Of a stretch of 64,000 nt of DNA, positions 35,383 through 44,609 are shown piece by piece. Positions within the stretch are counted from its first letter, which is position 1, and each line of letters opens with the position of its first letter. Under the pieces are notes generated by a model. That model had not been told where the DNA came from and made no database searches. It saw only the letters and a list, made by a program, of their open reading frames with translations. The stretch is from Cherax quadricarinatus. Taxonomy: Eukaryota; Arthropoda; Malacostraca; Decapoda; Parastacidae. The translations under genes were made by a program, and so were the position numbers. The stretch lies in the NCBI RefSeq assembly GCF_038502225.1, contig NC_091374.1, forward strand, positions 10,032,201 through 10,096,200, written 5' to 3'.

Positions 35383-35851
35383 ATCGTGACTAATTGGTAA
35401 AACTGGTCAATTAGCAAGAACTCATTTAAGTTATTTCTAAAATTTTCTCTTATACGTTTAAAGATATTTTTTTCATTTATTTATATTAATGTAAAAATTA
35501 ATAATTTTATATCAAAACAACCTTAGAAAACTTACCTAACCTGATTCTGATCCTAACCTAATCCAACTAAATATATTTTAGAAAAGTTTACAATAATTTG
35601 TTTTTTTTTTCGTTTGGGTCATGATGATTTTTGCTTTATTATAGCATACACAATATATATAATATAATTTATGTTAAGCGCTAAATCCATGGGGATCATT
35701 CAGCGCGTGACGTGGAGGCTTGATCCTCCGTCTGCTGAGCGCCAGACAGACGCGCTTCCTATAGCATACACAAATTTTCGTTTGCCTTATTCGGCAAGAA
35801 GAGCGTTGCTATTTAAGCCAATATAGCAAGTTTTACCTATTCGGCACGACA
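35383..35851 (-). mobile_element. MITE-like foldback element, copy 2 (carries a nested SINE)
   Basis: Reverse-oriented copy of the family at 10154. Left end ATCGTGACTAATTGGTAAAA, right end TTTTACCTATTCGGCACGAC. It is interrupted at 35654-35759 by a short repeat. Blocks GGCAAGAAGAGCGTTGC and AAACTTACCTAACC are conserved in order. Confidence 0.8.
35654..35759 (-). mobile_element. SINE-like repeat (family D) with 14-bp target-site duplication
   Basis: The 14-bp sequence TATAGCATACACAA occurs at 35640-35653 and again at 35760-35773, exactly bracketing this 106-bp insert within MITE copy 2. The insert holds TTAAGCGCTAAATCCATGGG, ATCATTCAGCGC, GGAGGCTTGATCCTCC and GCGCCAGACAGACGCGC, with an AT-rich tail at the left. 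Other copies or parts lie at 2620, 20628, 45378, 50705 and 58715. The duplication supports target-primed insertion. The minus orientation is inferred from the AT tail. Confidence 0.75.
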
Positions 35852-35862
35852 TATGTATATAA

Positions 35863-36062
35863 ATGTGCCGAATAGGTAAAACTTGCGATTCTGGCTTATA
35901 TAAGTTAGGTAAGCTTTCTAAGGTTTTTCTGGTACAAAATTATTAGTTTTTACATTAACATAAATGAAAAAATATATCTTTAAACGTACAAGGGAATTTA
36001 AGAAAGGACTTAATTTTAAACGAGTTTTTGCTAATTGACCAGTTTTACCTATTCGGCACGAC
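35863..36062 (+). mobile_element. MITE-like foldback element, copy 3 (internally deleted)
   Basis: The left end TGTGCCGAATAGGTAAAACT and right end GTTTTACCTATTCGGCACGA are nearly perfect inverted repeats. The middle is deleted from TTGCGATTCTGGCTTATA to TAAGTTAGGTAAGC. It lies 12 bp from copy 2, in the opposite orientation. Confidence 0.82.
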
Positions 36063-36103
36063 ATTAATATATATATATATATATTATATATATATTATGT
36101 TGC

Positions 36104-36955
36104 AGGGCTGCAACATTAGATAGGGAGATTGCCCATCTCCAGGCTGTGAGTGCACATCACTCTGGGGACTTCCTCCAAACAGTTCCCATATCGGCAATGG
36201 GAACGCGACTCGACCCTAAGACCCTCCGTATTGCAGTGGCTCTGCGCCTTGCTGCCCCAATTCACACAGAATATATGTGTATTTGCGGCGAAGTGCAAGC
36301 AGACCAATACAGTCTACATGGTCTTAAATGTTCCAAAATCAAGGGCTGGCATGCAAGACACAATGAGGTCAACGACATCATTAAGAGAACCCTTGCTACA
36401 GCTGGATGCCCTGCCGAGAGGGAGCCACGATCACTTGCAGCAAACAATACCCACAACCCAGCAAACCGCCCCGACGGGATCACCATCTATCCTTGGAAGA
36501 ATGGCAAGCTCTTAGCATGGGACTATTCCTGTGTGTCCACACTAGCTGACACCTATATCCACCACAATGTGGGGCGCCAGGGAGGAGCTGCTGACCACAG
36601 GGAGGAGTACAAGATCAGCAAGTACAGGGACATTAGCCAACAGTATCAATTTGTCCCAGTGGGATCAGAGACCTTGGGATCATGGGGAAAAAATGCCACA
36701 CGTTTCCTTAAAGAATTGGGTTCCAGACTCATCGACTCCACCAGGGACTCAAGGGCAGTCACTTTCATGTTCCAGCGCCTCAGCATCGCCATCCAGAGGG
36801 GAAATGCTTGCTGCATACTTGGCTCACGTCCAGCCTCGGAGGAGCTGGAGGAAATTCATGATCTTTGATACATTGTGCCATTGTATTCATGTTTATGTTT
36901 TTTTCTGTAAATGTATTTTGTTTATTAATAAATGTTCACATAGAATAAAAAATAT
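36104..36955 (+). mobile_element. LINE C-terminal region with restriction-like endonuclease signature, copy 1
   Basis: An uninterrupted frame runs from about 36100 to a TGA at 36866-36868, about 255 codons, with no ATG at its start, so it is 5'-truncated. It carries C-I-C-(9)-H-(3)-C (CICGEVQADQYSLHGLKC), then ARHNEVNDIIKRTL, then RPDGITIYPWKNGKLLAWD, i.e. RPD followed by D after 13 residues. CCHC followed by (R/K)PD-x12-14-D is the published signature of the restriction-like endonuclease of R2-type LINEs. Downstream come FVPVGSETLGSWGK and IQRGNACCILGSRP. The 3' UTR has AATAAATGTTC near 36928. TA repeats flank the 5' side. The clade is not resolved. Confidence 0.8.
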
Positions 36956-36957
36956 AT

Positions 36958-37316
36958 AGGGGATGGTAGAAGAAGAAAATATTCAAACAGCTCCGGGGAG
37001 AACCTTGGGTTTTCCCTGAGGTACGTTTATTGTCTTCTCTGAGGATGAGGGTCCCCATTCCAGCTATAGAGGTGGTACTTCCCTATATAATAGAAAAAAT
37101 ATATATAGCAGGTATCTCTTAAATCTTCTGTACCATATTATGTAATAAAATATTCCTATTGGTAAAAAAAATATATACTAAAAGATGGGGTGGTAGGGGA
37201 AGTGGAACATTCAAACGGCTTCAGGAAGAAATCCAAATATTCTTCCTTGGAGCGTTTTTATCCACTTCGAGGCTATGGGTCCCACAATTTACACCAGAGG
37301 TGGACCCCATCCTATA

Positions 37317-37325
<9 letters not shown>
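36958..37325. repeat. two diverged copies of a short dispersed repeat
   Basis: At 36958-37085 and 37186-37318 the same blocks occur in order: GGGGATGGTAG, TATTCAAACAGCTCCGG(GG), TTTATTGTC and GGTCCCCATTCCAGC in the first; GGGGTGGTAG, CATTCAAACGGCTTCAG, TTTTATCCAC, GGTCCCACAATTTACACC and AGAGGTGGACCC in the second. The family is unknown. It may be 3' sequence of the LINE just upstream. Confidence 0.55.
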
Positions 37326-37391
<66 letters not shown>

Positions 37392-37392
37392 C
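37316..37392. repeat. (TA)n microsatellite
   Basis: Tract of about 75 bp with CTA interruptions. Confidence 0.95.
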
Positions 37393-37439
37393 ATACGCAC
37401 ACATACATACATGGAATGCCGCTAATTTATTTTTTTTAG

Positions 37440-37870
37440 TTTTACCTAATCACACAGTTGAAGTTGTCACCCCCCTCCCCCTCAGTACTCTCCTTGGGAA
37501 GCTATTCATTTATCTTAGCGCCTCTCACTTGAAATATTTCTGAAACTCTTCTTTTGTAACAGATCTAGCGCGTCCTGAGATTCTACTCGAATCTCTCCTC
37601 CACGCCAATAAAGCACCACCCCTTAGAGTGCCATTTTTATTTTTGGGAAGAGAGAAGTCTGAGGGGAGCTAGATCTGAGGAGTAGGGAGGGTGTGGTCTC
37701 GAGTCAGCAAGCGGAGGACAAATTTCGCAGTCAATCACCTCGTGTTCAACTTAACAGTCAAAAGCTTTGACAAGATCCATAAGGAATTCCCACAGCACTT
37801 GCAATGTCCTGGATACTCTGACGACCATCTCGATAATAGCCTTAATCACTTTTTCAGTGTTGACCAGAGC
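37440..37870 (-). mobile_element. mariner-type DNA transposon remnant, internally deleted
   Basis: On the minus strand: RDGRQSIQDIASAVGIPYGS followed by CQSF (second helix-turn-helix of mariner transposases), AKFVLRLLTRD (the following linker), then directly PPYSSDLAP (consensus YSPDLAP, third catalytic Asp region), LFPK/KNGTLRGG, EIRVESQDALDLLQKK and KEEFQKYFK. The catalytic core between AKFV..LLT and YS.DLAP is missing, and frames change several times. It is inactive and sits in the large intron of the host gene model. Confidence 0.78.
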
Positions 37871-38469
37871 GTTCATCATCCTCGACTGAAAACTGACCTG
37901 TCCTGCTTTCACTAGAGAAAATCATTCAAAACACTGAGTCTGACTCACTGCTCCATCGCCTAAGGTTTGCTAAAGCATTCTGCGTGTTTCACGAGCCACT
38001 GTTCCGAGCTTTTAAACAGAATTTCACTGGTTCTTTCTTTTAAAAATTCCAATGTTACAGAAAACAATCCCCAAAACGCACTGACAACACAAAATAAAAA
38101 AAAAAAGCCCATATAACCAAGACGTAATGACCAACCACCCTGAAACTATCCACGCTACTTCACAAGAGGAGTGTATTGCGCAGAGTAATTACATACTCAA
38201 TATTACGAAAAAAAAGAGAAATTGTGAGATTTTAAATAAGAGTGGGATGTTAGAAGTGAGTAAGTAGTGTTTATGAACCTGGGGAAGAGAAGATAGCAGA
38301 AGAGAGGTTTTGGGAGATGATGATGAGGTTGTGGTAGGCAAGTTTTGATTGGCAGGGGTAAATGATAATGTGGGGACTAACTGAACTATGTATAGAAAAG
38401 GAGTCTTGATAGTAAGTAACACAAACTTTAAGAAAGAGAGAATAAGTACATGAAATAAGATGTAGGGAG

Positions 38470-38648
38470 TGCCATACAGGTAAAACTTGAGAATTTGGCT
38501 TAAATAACAACGCTCTTCTTACCATATAAAGCAAGCGAAAATTTGTGTAGGCAATAATTTCGCAAAAAACATTCTGAACCTAACGACAAAAAATATATTT
38601 CATTGTGTTTGTTTATTATTAAATTATTGTAATCTAAAATATATGGAT
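38470..38648 (+). mobile_element. MITE-like foldback element, copy 4 (left half)
   Basis: AGGTAAAACTTGAGAATTTG, GGCTTAAATAACAACGCTCT and GCGAAAATTTGTGTAGGCAA match the left half of copy 1. The right half and terminal repeat are missing. The junction is near CTAAAATATATGG. Confidence 0.7.
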
Positions 38649-38649
38649 G

Positions 38650-39121
38650 GAGTCGACATTGCAATGATTCGTTAAGTATTTGGCTAATGTATACCGCGTT
38701 CATGGCAGGATAAGTAATAAACACTTTGAAAAATAAAAGGAGGGGGAGGGGGAGGGATTTCTGGATATTCACTTTGACAGCAAACTTAAATCGAAGAAAC
38801 ACGTACAGCACACAATCAATCACGTAAGTGAAGCTGCCCCCACAATAAACTAGCTCCACGGGGTAAAATTATCTCGCTAAAGATGACCAACCATTGGACC
38901 TATACAAGAGAAGATAGATTAATGTTTGTCCATCTTCTTACGTCCAGCTGTTTGGCTCACCTAACGAATACACAGCTCGATACCCTACGAACGATGTACA
39001 CCAAACAGATATCACCTATACAACTGATATCACACCAATGGAAGACTACAACCTGACCTATCCAGGGGGATCCAGAGGGATGACTAACGTAACTGACCCA
39101 CCTTTGGGAAGTTAGTATTAC
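38650..39121. other. intron-like DNA, no exon found
   Basis: No exon-like frame with splice sites. It is probably the beginning of the intron after the long exon. Confidence 0.4.
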
Positions 39122-40893
39122 CTTCTCCTAGACTTCTTGTTCTTCCTGAAGGTTACGAAGCAGGGGCAGCAGTACAGTGTGGAGCGACGTCGCTCACTTG
39201 CGCTCTCATCGTCAGAGATATAGGCAACCGTTGGTGAAGTCTTCTCTGACGTTGAGGGATCCGCTGTAGATTTGGCCGATGGCGTAGTGCCTGACTGTGA
39301 CGATGTGTCTGATGATCCTGATGCGGAAGACGATGTGGCGGAAGGAATGGTGTTGGCAGAGGAACGAGGAGTTTCCCTTGGAGATATATCTCTGGTGGGA
39401 GTCTCCCTCGACCTGAGGTAGCTCGTCGATGAGGACGACTTCTCACTACTTGTTACTTTGTGGTAAGAGGGAGAACGACTTGGCCTGGAGTCTCCACTAC
39501 CTGCTGACTGAGACCTCTCATACTGACAAAGATCCTCCCTCCTCTCCCCTTTCCTTTCCAGCAACTGCTGCACACCACCACTGCCTCCATCCTCATTCTG
39601 TGTAGGCAAATTGTCACCTCTAACCAGCTCGCTTACCTTCTCGCACGATTTGCTCTGACTTTCAGTCTTTCTCACCGCATCCTTCCTGACGGCTGTACCA
39701 TTGCCCTTTTCTTCCCTAGGTGTATCTAAAACGACATCTTCTATCTTGTCTTGGGATTTATTCGCCTTTCTATCTTTCCTGTTATCGTGTTTTACCTTTG
39801 CTTTTCTCTTCCTCCGTTTGCGTCTGTGAAGATTCTTCCTAGGTCTTCCCCCACCAAAGATGCTCTCTCTTGCTTCTCTCCTAAGTCGCCTCTCTCTTCT
39901 CTCCCGCAGGATACATAGTAGCCTCTCGTGCACCTTCTTCCTCACAGTTAGATACTCGATGCCGTACAACACTGATATAGAATCCCACTGCCTCACCGCA
40001 CTGATATGTTTACACACACTGGGAATAGTCAGGGATTGCACCGAGCCTTGGTCCAGTCCCCGTACATTAAGCAGGGGGAATGGACAATTTTTCGTTTTTT
40101 GGGCATTCGTTTTACTTATTTTAGAAGGTGTGGCGACAATATTGAAAGACTTTGGACTAGAAGATGCATGTGTGCACGTCCGGGTATCACCTCCATTTCC
40201 CTCTGCGGGATTAAGAGGGTTATGGAAGGGTCTCACTCCAACAGTAGGGCACGTTCCAACACACACTTGTTCGGAACGGCTGATATGTGATTGATATCTC
40301 TGACCTTCAGGGGCCTCTTGCACTAGCTGAATACGCGACTTCGTTATACATACGTTACTTTCACAATGCAAAGAACATTTTTCAGATTTTAATGTTCCAT
40401 CAATTGTTTGTATTTCTGATGAAGGCGTGGCTTCACAAAGGGAGCTATTTACCGTGAAGAGGTCCATTGTATCCACTGTAGCCCTCGTAGTTTCTCTCTC
40501 TGTCCGTCCTGGTAGTTCATCATTTTTACCTCTCTCCCTTTTCCCATTTTCATCGGAAGCAACTGAAGATCTCCCATTTTCTCTACGCCTAGGGCTGCCT
40601 ATGCTGTTAATGTGCTCAGGTCCACGCATCTGTTGAGAACTCTGAGTAACATGGCTTTGTGCATTCTTGATATTGGCTTGAGTCTGCGGGTGTAAACGAC
40701 GACGAATGAGCCTGAGCAGGACCCAGCGGTAGAGGGATCCCCCCAGACGTCGCGAGTTGCCCCTCACAGGCATGCAGGTGGGTGGCAGCCGCAGCCTGGG
40801 CACCACCACACTAGTTGCATGACGGGTGGGTGCTTGGTTCCTGCTGCTGCTATTGTTGCTGCTCACGACGCCCACCACCCACCACAACACCAT
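39122..40893 (-). CDS. long single-copy coding exon, Ser/Arg-rich unidentified protein (host gene 1)
   Basis: The longest non-repetitive frame in the window: 590 codons from the ATG at 40891-40893. The N-terminus MVLWWVVGVVSSN could be a signal or anchor. The middle (IPSVCKHISAVRQWDSISVL, then YGIEYLTVRKKVHERLLCIL) looks globular, followed by RERRERRLRREARES and a Lys/Arg cluster (KNLHRRKRRKRKAKVKHDNR). The C-terminal 200 residues are Ser/Thr/Pro/Glu-rich, then ERRRSTLYCCPCFVTFRKNK. The frame formally stops at TAA, but AGAAG|GTAATA there reads as a splice donor, and its spare AG fits the RS-rich exon at 32986-33163. If the exon at 41157-41432 is spliced on, the start is instead the acceptor CGTTTACACCCGCAG at 40684. 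The family is not recognised. Confidence 0.68.
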
Positions 40894-41156
40894 CACACAT
40901 CAGAAGGTTGGGCTGGCGGCGATGCAGCAGTCATCACTGTGGTAGTAGAGGGGCACACACATTGCCATGCTCACTCGCACAACACCTGTTTGATACCCCC
41001 CACCCAAGCTCTTGTGAGAGTGAGCAAGGTATCACTTTATAATGGTGGCCGCAGTGTTCTACCCACCCTGTCCTGTTTATACACTCCACTCCCATGTTTA
41101 TCAACGTCTTGTGGGGTACATCATATGTCTCACTGGATGCTTCACACAGTGCTCAC

Positions 41157-41432
41157 GTATTTATCACTGTCAATAACAAATGTCCCTTCAGCATTAATCG
41201 TGTTTCCTTCTGCAAATTGCAGGGCAAGAGCCCTCCAGGAGGTGACGGTGAAGGAGTCGCCGCTGGTGGAGATGTGGTAGTAATAGTGAAGGCAGAGGCT
41301 GGCGGTGAGAGGAGTGGCAGTGTGTGGGATCAAGAGTGTGAGGGTGAAGATACAGTAGTACGAGGGGAGCAACGCGTGAGGGGAGCGTCGCCCCAACACT
41401 AGTGAGAGCCAGCGACACAGCCACCCAGCCTC
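41157..41432 (-). CDS. candidate upstream exon with hydrophobic stretch (host gene 1)
   Basis: Frame of about 92 codons with very strong C/G third positions, ending DSFTVTSWRALALQFAEGNT, then INAEGTFVIDSDKY and a GTGAGC donor (41151-41156). It includes LLPSYYCIFTLTLLIPHTAT, hydrophobic enough for a signal or membrane segment. There is no ATG in frame upstream. A candidate acceptor is GTGTGAGGGCAG at 41433. Exit phase is 0, matching the acceptor at 40684 of the long exon. The reading frame is favoured over the opposite strand by codon bias only. Confidence 0.4.
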
Positions 41433-41439
41433 CTGCCCT

Positions 41440-42185
41440 CACACGCCGACGCAGGAGAACGCTCCACCACCCTCGTACACGCCTACTGCTCTCACCACCA
41501 CACTCAACACTACATAACACTACCCCACACACTGCTGACATCACTACAGACACCACAACCATCACTATACACCACCACAATGTTCAAGGTGTGTATCGTT
41601 GTGGGTCATCGATGAAGACACGAGTGTACATTATGAGAGCGTGTAACACTCATCCACTCACAATTTCGCCCAACAGGCAACTGGTGTACCTGATAAAGCA
41701 TGCCTCCACAATACACGATAAGCTCCATCACCAAGTCATCACGCGCTCTTACACGCTCACCACCTAGTAACACGCCTCACTACACTATGTAAAGCAGTTA
41801 GTAAAAAAAAAATTTTTTTTGGAAATACTTTCATAATCAACTAAAGAAAATTAGAGGTAGCTTGATTGCAATTAATCCTTATATGGCCTTGATATAGACA
41901 ACAAGCTTCCGCTGTCTGCCTTTCCCAGGTACAATCTTGCAAAAAATCACCGCTGTAGGACCCTGACTACATCACACTAATAATGTAGCTAATAATCTTC
42001 CCTCATAACACCGATACCACCACAATGAAACAAGACAATAACGAGGGGTAAAGGGTGTGGGGGTCACATCAATCAATACAGAACAATGACAAACAACTAT
42101 TACCCCAAACTTAAGCACAAACGAAAACAAATGTGCTAAACCAGAGTTTGAAACTTCGACAGACATGACCAAACACATAATTTAA
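41440..42185. other. no gene recognised
   Basis: CAC-rich sequence (41460-41580), then AT-richer DNA. It could hold the 5' end of the minus-strand gene, but I see no clear promoter element. Confidence 0.4.
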
Positions 42186-42925
42186 CATATGGGTAACAGT
42201 GCACGCCTCGACCCACAGACCATCCGCATCGGTGTTGCCCTTCGACTTACCGCCCCTATTCTCGCCGAACACAGGTGTATTTGTGGCAGTGAAGCAGCAG
42301 ACCGATTCGGGTACCATGGTCTTGTGTGCCGTAAATCCGAGGGAAAGATTGCAAGACATGAGGAGGTTAATAACATTATCAAGAGGAGCCTCACAACAGC
42401 TGGATGCCCAGCAGTAAGGGAGCAACCCCAACTTTGCAGATCTGATGGCAGCCAGAAGCGTCCAGATGGTATCACCCTTCAAGCCTGGACAGATGGGAAG
42501 CAGGTGGTGTGGGACTATACATGTGCATCTACCTTGGCTGATACCTATCTCCAATACACCAGGGAGGAAGGAGGGGCAGCTGCCAGCTTGAGGGAGTCCC
42601 AAAAGTCTAGAAAATATGGAGAACTTGCCCATCATTATATGTTTGTTCCCATAGGCTCAGAGACCCTTGGCTCATGGGGAAAGAGTGCATCTAAATTCCT
42701 TAAGGAACTGGGAAAAAGACTCATCAGGGTAACTAGGGATCCCAGGGCAGCTAGTTTTCTGTTCCAGCGGCTCAGTGCGGCTGTTCAAAGGGGTAATGCC
42801 TGCTGTATTTTGGGAACACGCCCCAGCTCTGAGGAGCTGGATGACATTTTCGCTTTATAATCGGTGATACACACTTAACATGTACCTTATATGCCACCTT
42901 TATATCAACAATGTATCTCTTAAAT
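42186..42925 (+). mobile_element. LINE C-terminal region with restriction-like endonuclease signature, copy 2
   Basis: An open frame of 224 codons ends at TAA 42858-42860. It carries CICGSEAADRFGYHGLVC (C-x-C-x9-H-x3-C), ARHEEVNNIIKRSL, and RPDGITLQAWTDGKQVVWD (RPD-x13-D), then FVPIGSETLGSWGKSASKFL and VQRGNACCILGTRP, ending SSEELDDIFAL. It is 5'-truncated at a point homologous to residue 15 or so of copy 1 and is not frameshifted. The two copies differ at many residues, so they belong to different subfamilies. The 3' UTR (ACAATGTATCTCTTAAATCT) ends in GT and TA microsatellites. Confidence 0.8.
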
Positions 42926-42951
42926 CTTCTGTGTGTGTGTGTATATATATA

Positions 42952-42986
<35 letters not shown>

Positions 42987-42988
42987 AT
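42926..42988. repeat. (GT)n and (TA)n microsatellite
   Basis: Short GT then TA tract between the LINE 3' end and MITE copy 5. Confidence 0.95.
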
Positions 42989-43319
42989 GTCGTCCTTTAT
43001 AAAATTTTCTGTTTAAAGATATATTTTTTCATTTACGGTAATGTAGAAATTAATAATTTTGTACCAAAAGAACCTTAGAAAACTTACCTAACCTTATTAT
43101 AACAAACGCAATTTAATTTAGTCTAATCCAACTAAATATATTTTAGATAAGATTATAATAATTTAATAATAAACAAACACTATGATATATAATTTTTTAG
43201 TTAAGTTCAGAATGATTTTTGCGAAATTATTGTATACACAATTTTTCGCTTGCCTTATCCGGCAAGAAGAGCATTGCTATTTACGCCAAAATAGCAAGTT
43301 TTACCTATTCGGCACGACA
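42989..43319 (-). mobile_element. MITE-like foldback element, copy 5
   Basis: Reverse orientation. The right end TTTTACCTATTCGGCACGAC is intact. The left end TGTCGTCCTTTATAAAATTT has lost part of the terminal repeat. The interior shows GGCAAGAAGAGCATTGC, TGCGAAATTATTGTATAC and AACCTTAGAAAACTTACC, as in copies 1 and 2. Confidence 0.8.
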
Positions 43320-43686
43320 TGTATATATAACCTAAATGGAGCTTTTGGTCTGATGACCAAGGCCGTTCATCAGCTTCATTATAAATACAGATTATATAAG
43401 ATTGCAGGATTTCCACTTAATAAAAATGAAGAGACAGGACCAAGAGCTAGAGCTTACCCCTTCACAACAGAGGTTCACAGACACACGCACAGAAGAGCAG
43501 AACTATGTTCTGTATTAAGTAATCATACAGCCAAGGCAAAAACAACAACACGCCCTATCTTTGAATATTAATTATGTAAACGTGATAATGGCATGATAGA
43601 GCAACAGTTGGGGAGGAGCGGCAGATGTGGAGGCGGTAACAAGCAGCACCACCGCCATTCGCAGAAACAGCAGCAGCACTACTTAC
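43320..43686. other. no gene recognised
   Basis: A 129-codon frame crosses the MITE edge and is not coding. The rest is unassigned. Confidence 0.4.
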
Positions 43687-43982
43687 ACCACCACCAGCAG
43701 CACTACTAACAGCACCACCACCAGAAGATGCAGCAGCAGCACTACCACCAGCAACACAAGTAACGTTCACAATCATCTGCTGCTCGCCATCACACACACC
43801 GTGGACGTTATCTGTCACATTAAACTCACGTCTACACAATTCATCACCTTCAGCATTTATTTTAAATACAGTATAGCGTGAAAGTGCCTGGCAATGAAGG
43901 AGTGTCCTTGATCGATCTCCCTGAAATGTGTAAGGTGCCTTTAGTTCGTTTACAAGTGTGACGTCAGAGTTTGCCAAGATTA
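43687..43982 (-). CDS. candidate exon, secreted/extracellular-looking segment (host gene 2)
   Basis: The minus strand reads ILANSDVTLVNELKAPYTFQ, GDRSRTLLHCQALSRYTVFK, INAEGDELCRREFNVTDNVH, GVCDGEQQMIVNVTC, then a Ser/Ala/Gly-rich run. Four Cys and two N-glycosylation sequons (NVT) suggest an extracellular or lumenal domain. There is a good donor (GGT then GTAAGT, 43681-43686) and a moderate acceptor (GCGGCCTTAG, 43983 upward). It has one nucleotide carried in and exits in phase 0. There is no ATG, so it is internal. The low-complexity Ser/Ala/Gly end derives from a GGT/GCT-type triplet repeat. The family is unknown. Confidence 0.5.
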
Positions 43983-44519
43983 CTAAGGCCGCTTCAAACT
44001 AGCAAGGACGACACCCGATTCACCACTTACCTTTCTATATATCTGAAAATTACACCAAGACATATTTTTCTTAAAACAAATATTGACAATGACTCAACAC
44101 ATTCTGCTTGGTAAATAGGAATAAGCTAATTTCATGGTAAAATACATTATAACCAAATATCATTATAAATATAACATAAGACTTTAAGATGTTAAAGAAA
44201 CACAAGCACAGTAACTGACTTACTCTCGCCATCCACCAATCTCAATCAATCTCTCAAGTAACATTAATCTGACCTTCAAGAAAAAAGTTATGCTTTTTGT
44301 TTGATAAAGTTTTAATGTCCTTCATAATGTTAGTATAGTTATAATTAAACACTGTGTAACATTATTAAGACAAGCCGTATGTTGACTGACTGTCCCTTCA
44401 ACCTCCGCGAGTAGAAACGCACACTGAACTCATCCAAGGTAGGGTAACCAAACTATGGGTTAAGTAGCAATAATACACAGACCAAGAAGTACAGGCAGCG
44501 GCGGCTGGATTGGGGGTTA

Positions 44520-44603
44520 TCAATGAAACGCCATTGCTTCCGCCACCGCAGCAACGACACGGGGATCAAAGGTAACAACAACCTCATCAGGACGGCCTCT
44601 GCC
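44520..44603 (-). CDS. candidate terminal exon (uncertain strand)
   Basis: The minus strand, after the acceptor AAGTTTGTTGTAG, reads GRGRPDEVVVTFDPRVVAAV, then AEAMAFH and TGA (44520-44522). The opposite strand offers ATGAAACGCCATTGC..., ending in AAAG|GTAACA, as a possible first exon. Neither can be chosen by eye. Confidence 0.25.
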   Translation of the reverse strand, partial: GRGRPDEVVVTFDPRVVAAVAEAMAFH

Positions 44604-44609
44604 CTACAA

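Noticed and set aside
41094..41402. Plus-strand frame of 102 codons opposite the 41157-41432 exon
   Set aside because: Codon third-position bias is much stronger on the minus strand, and the plus frame is Gly/Glu-rich shadow sequence.
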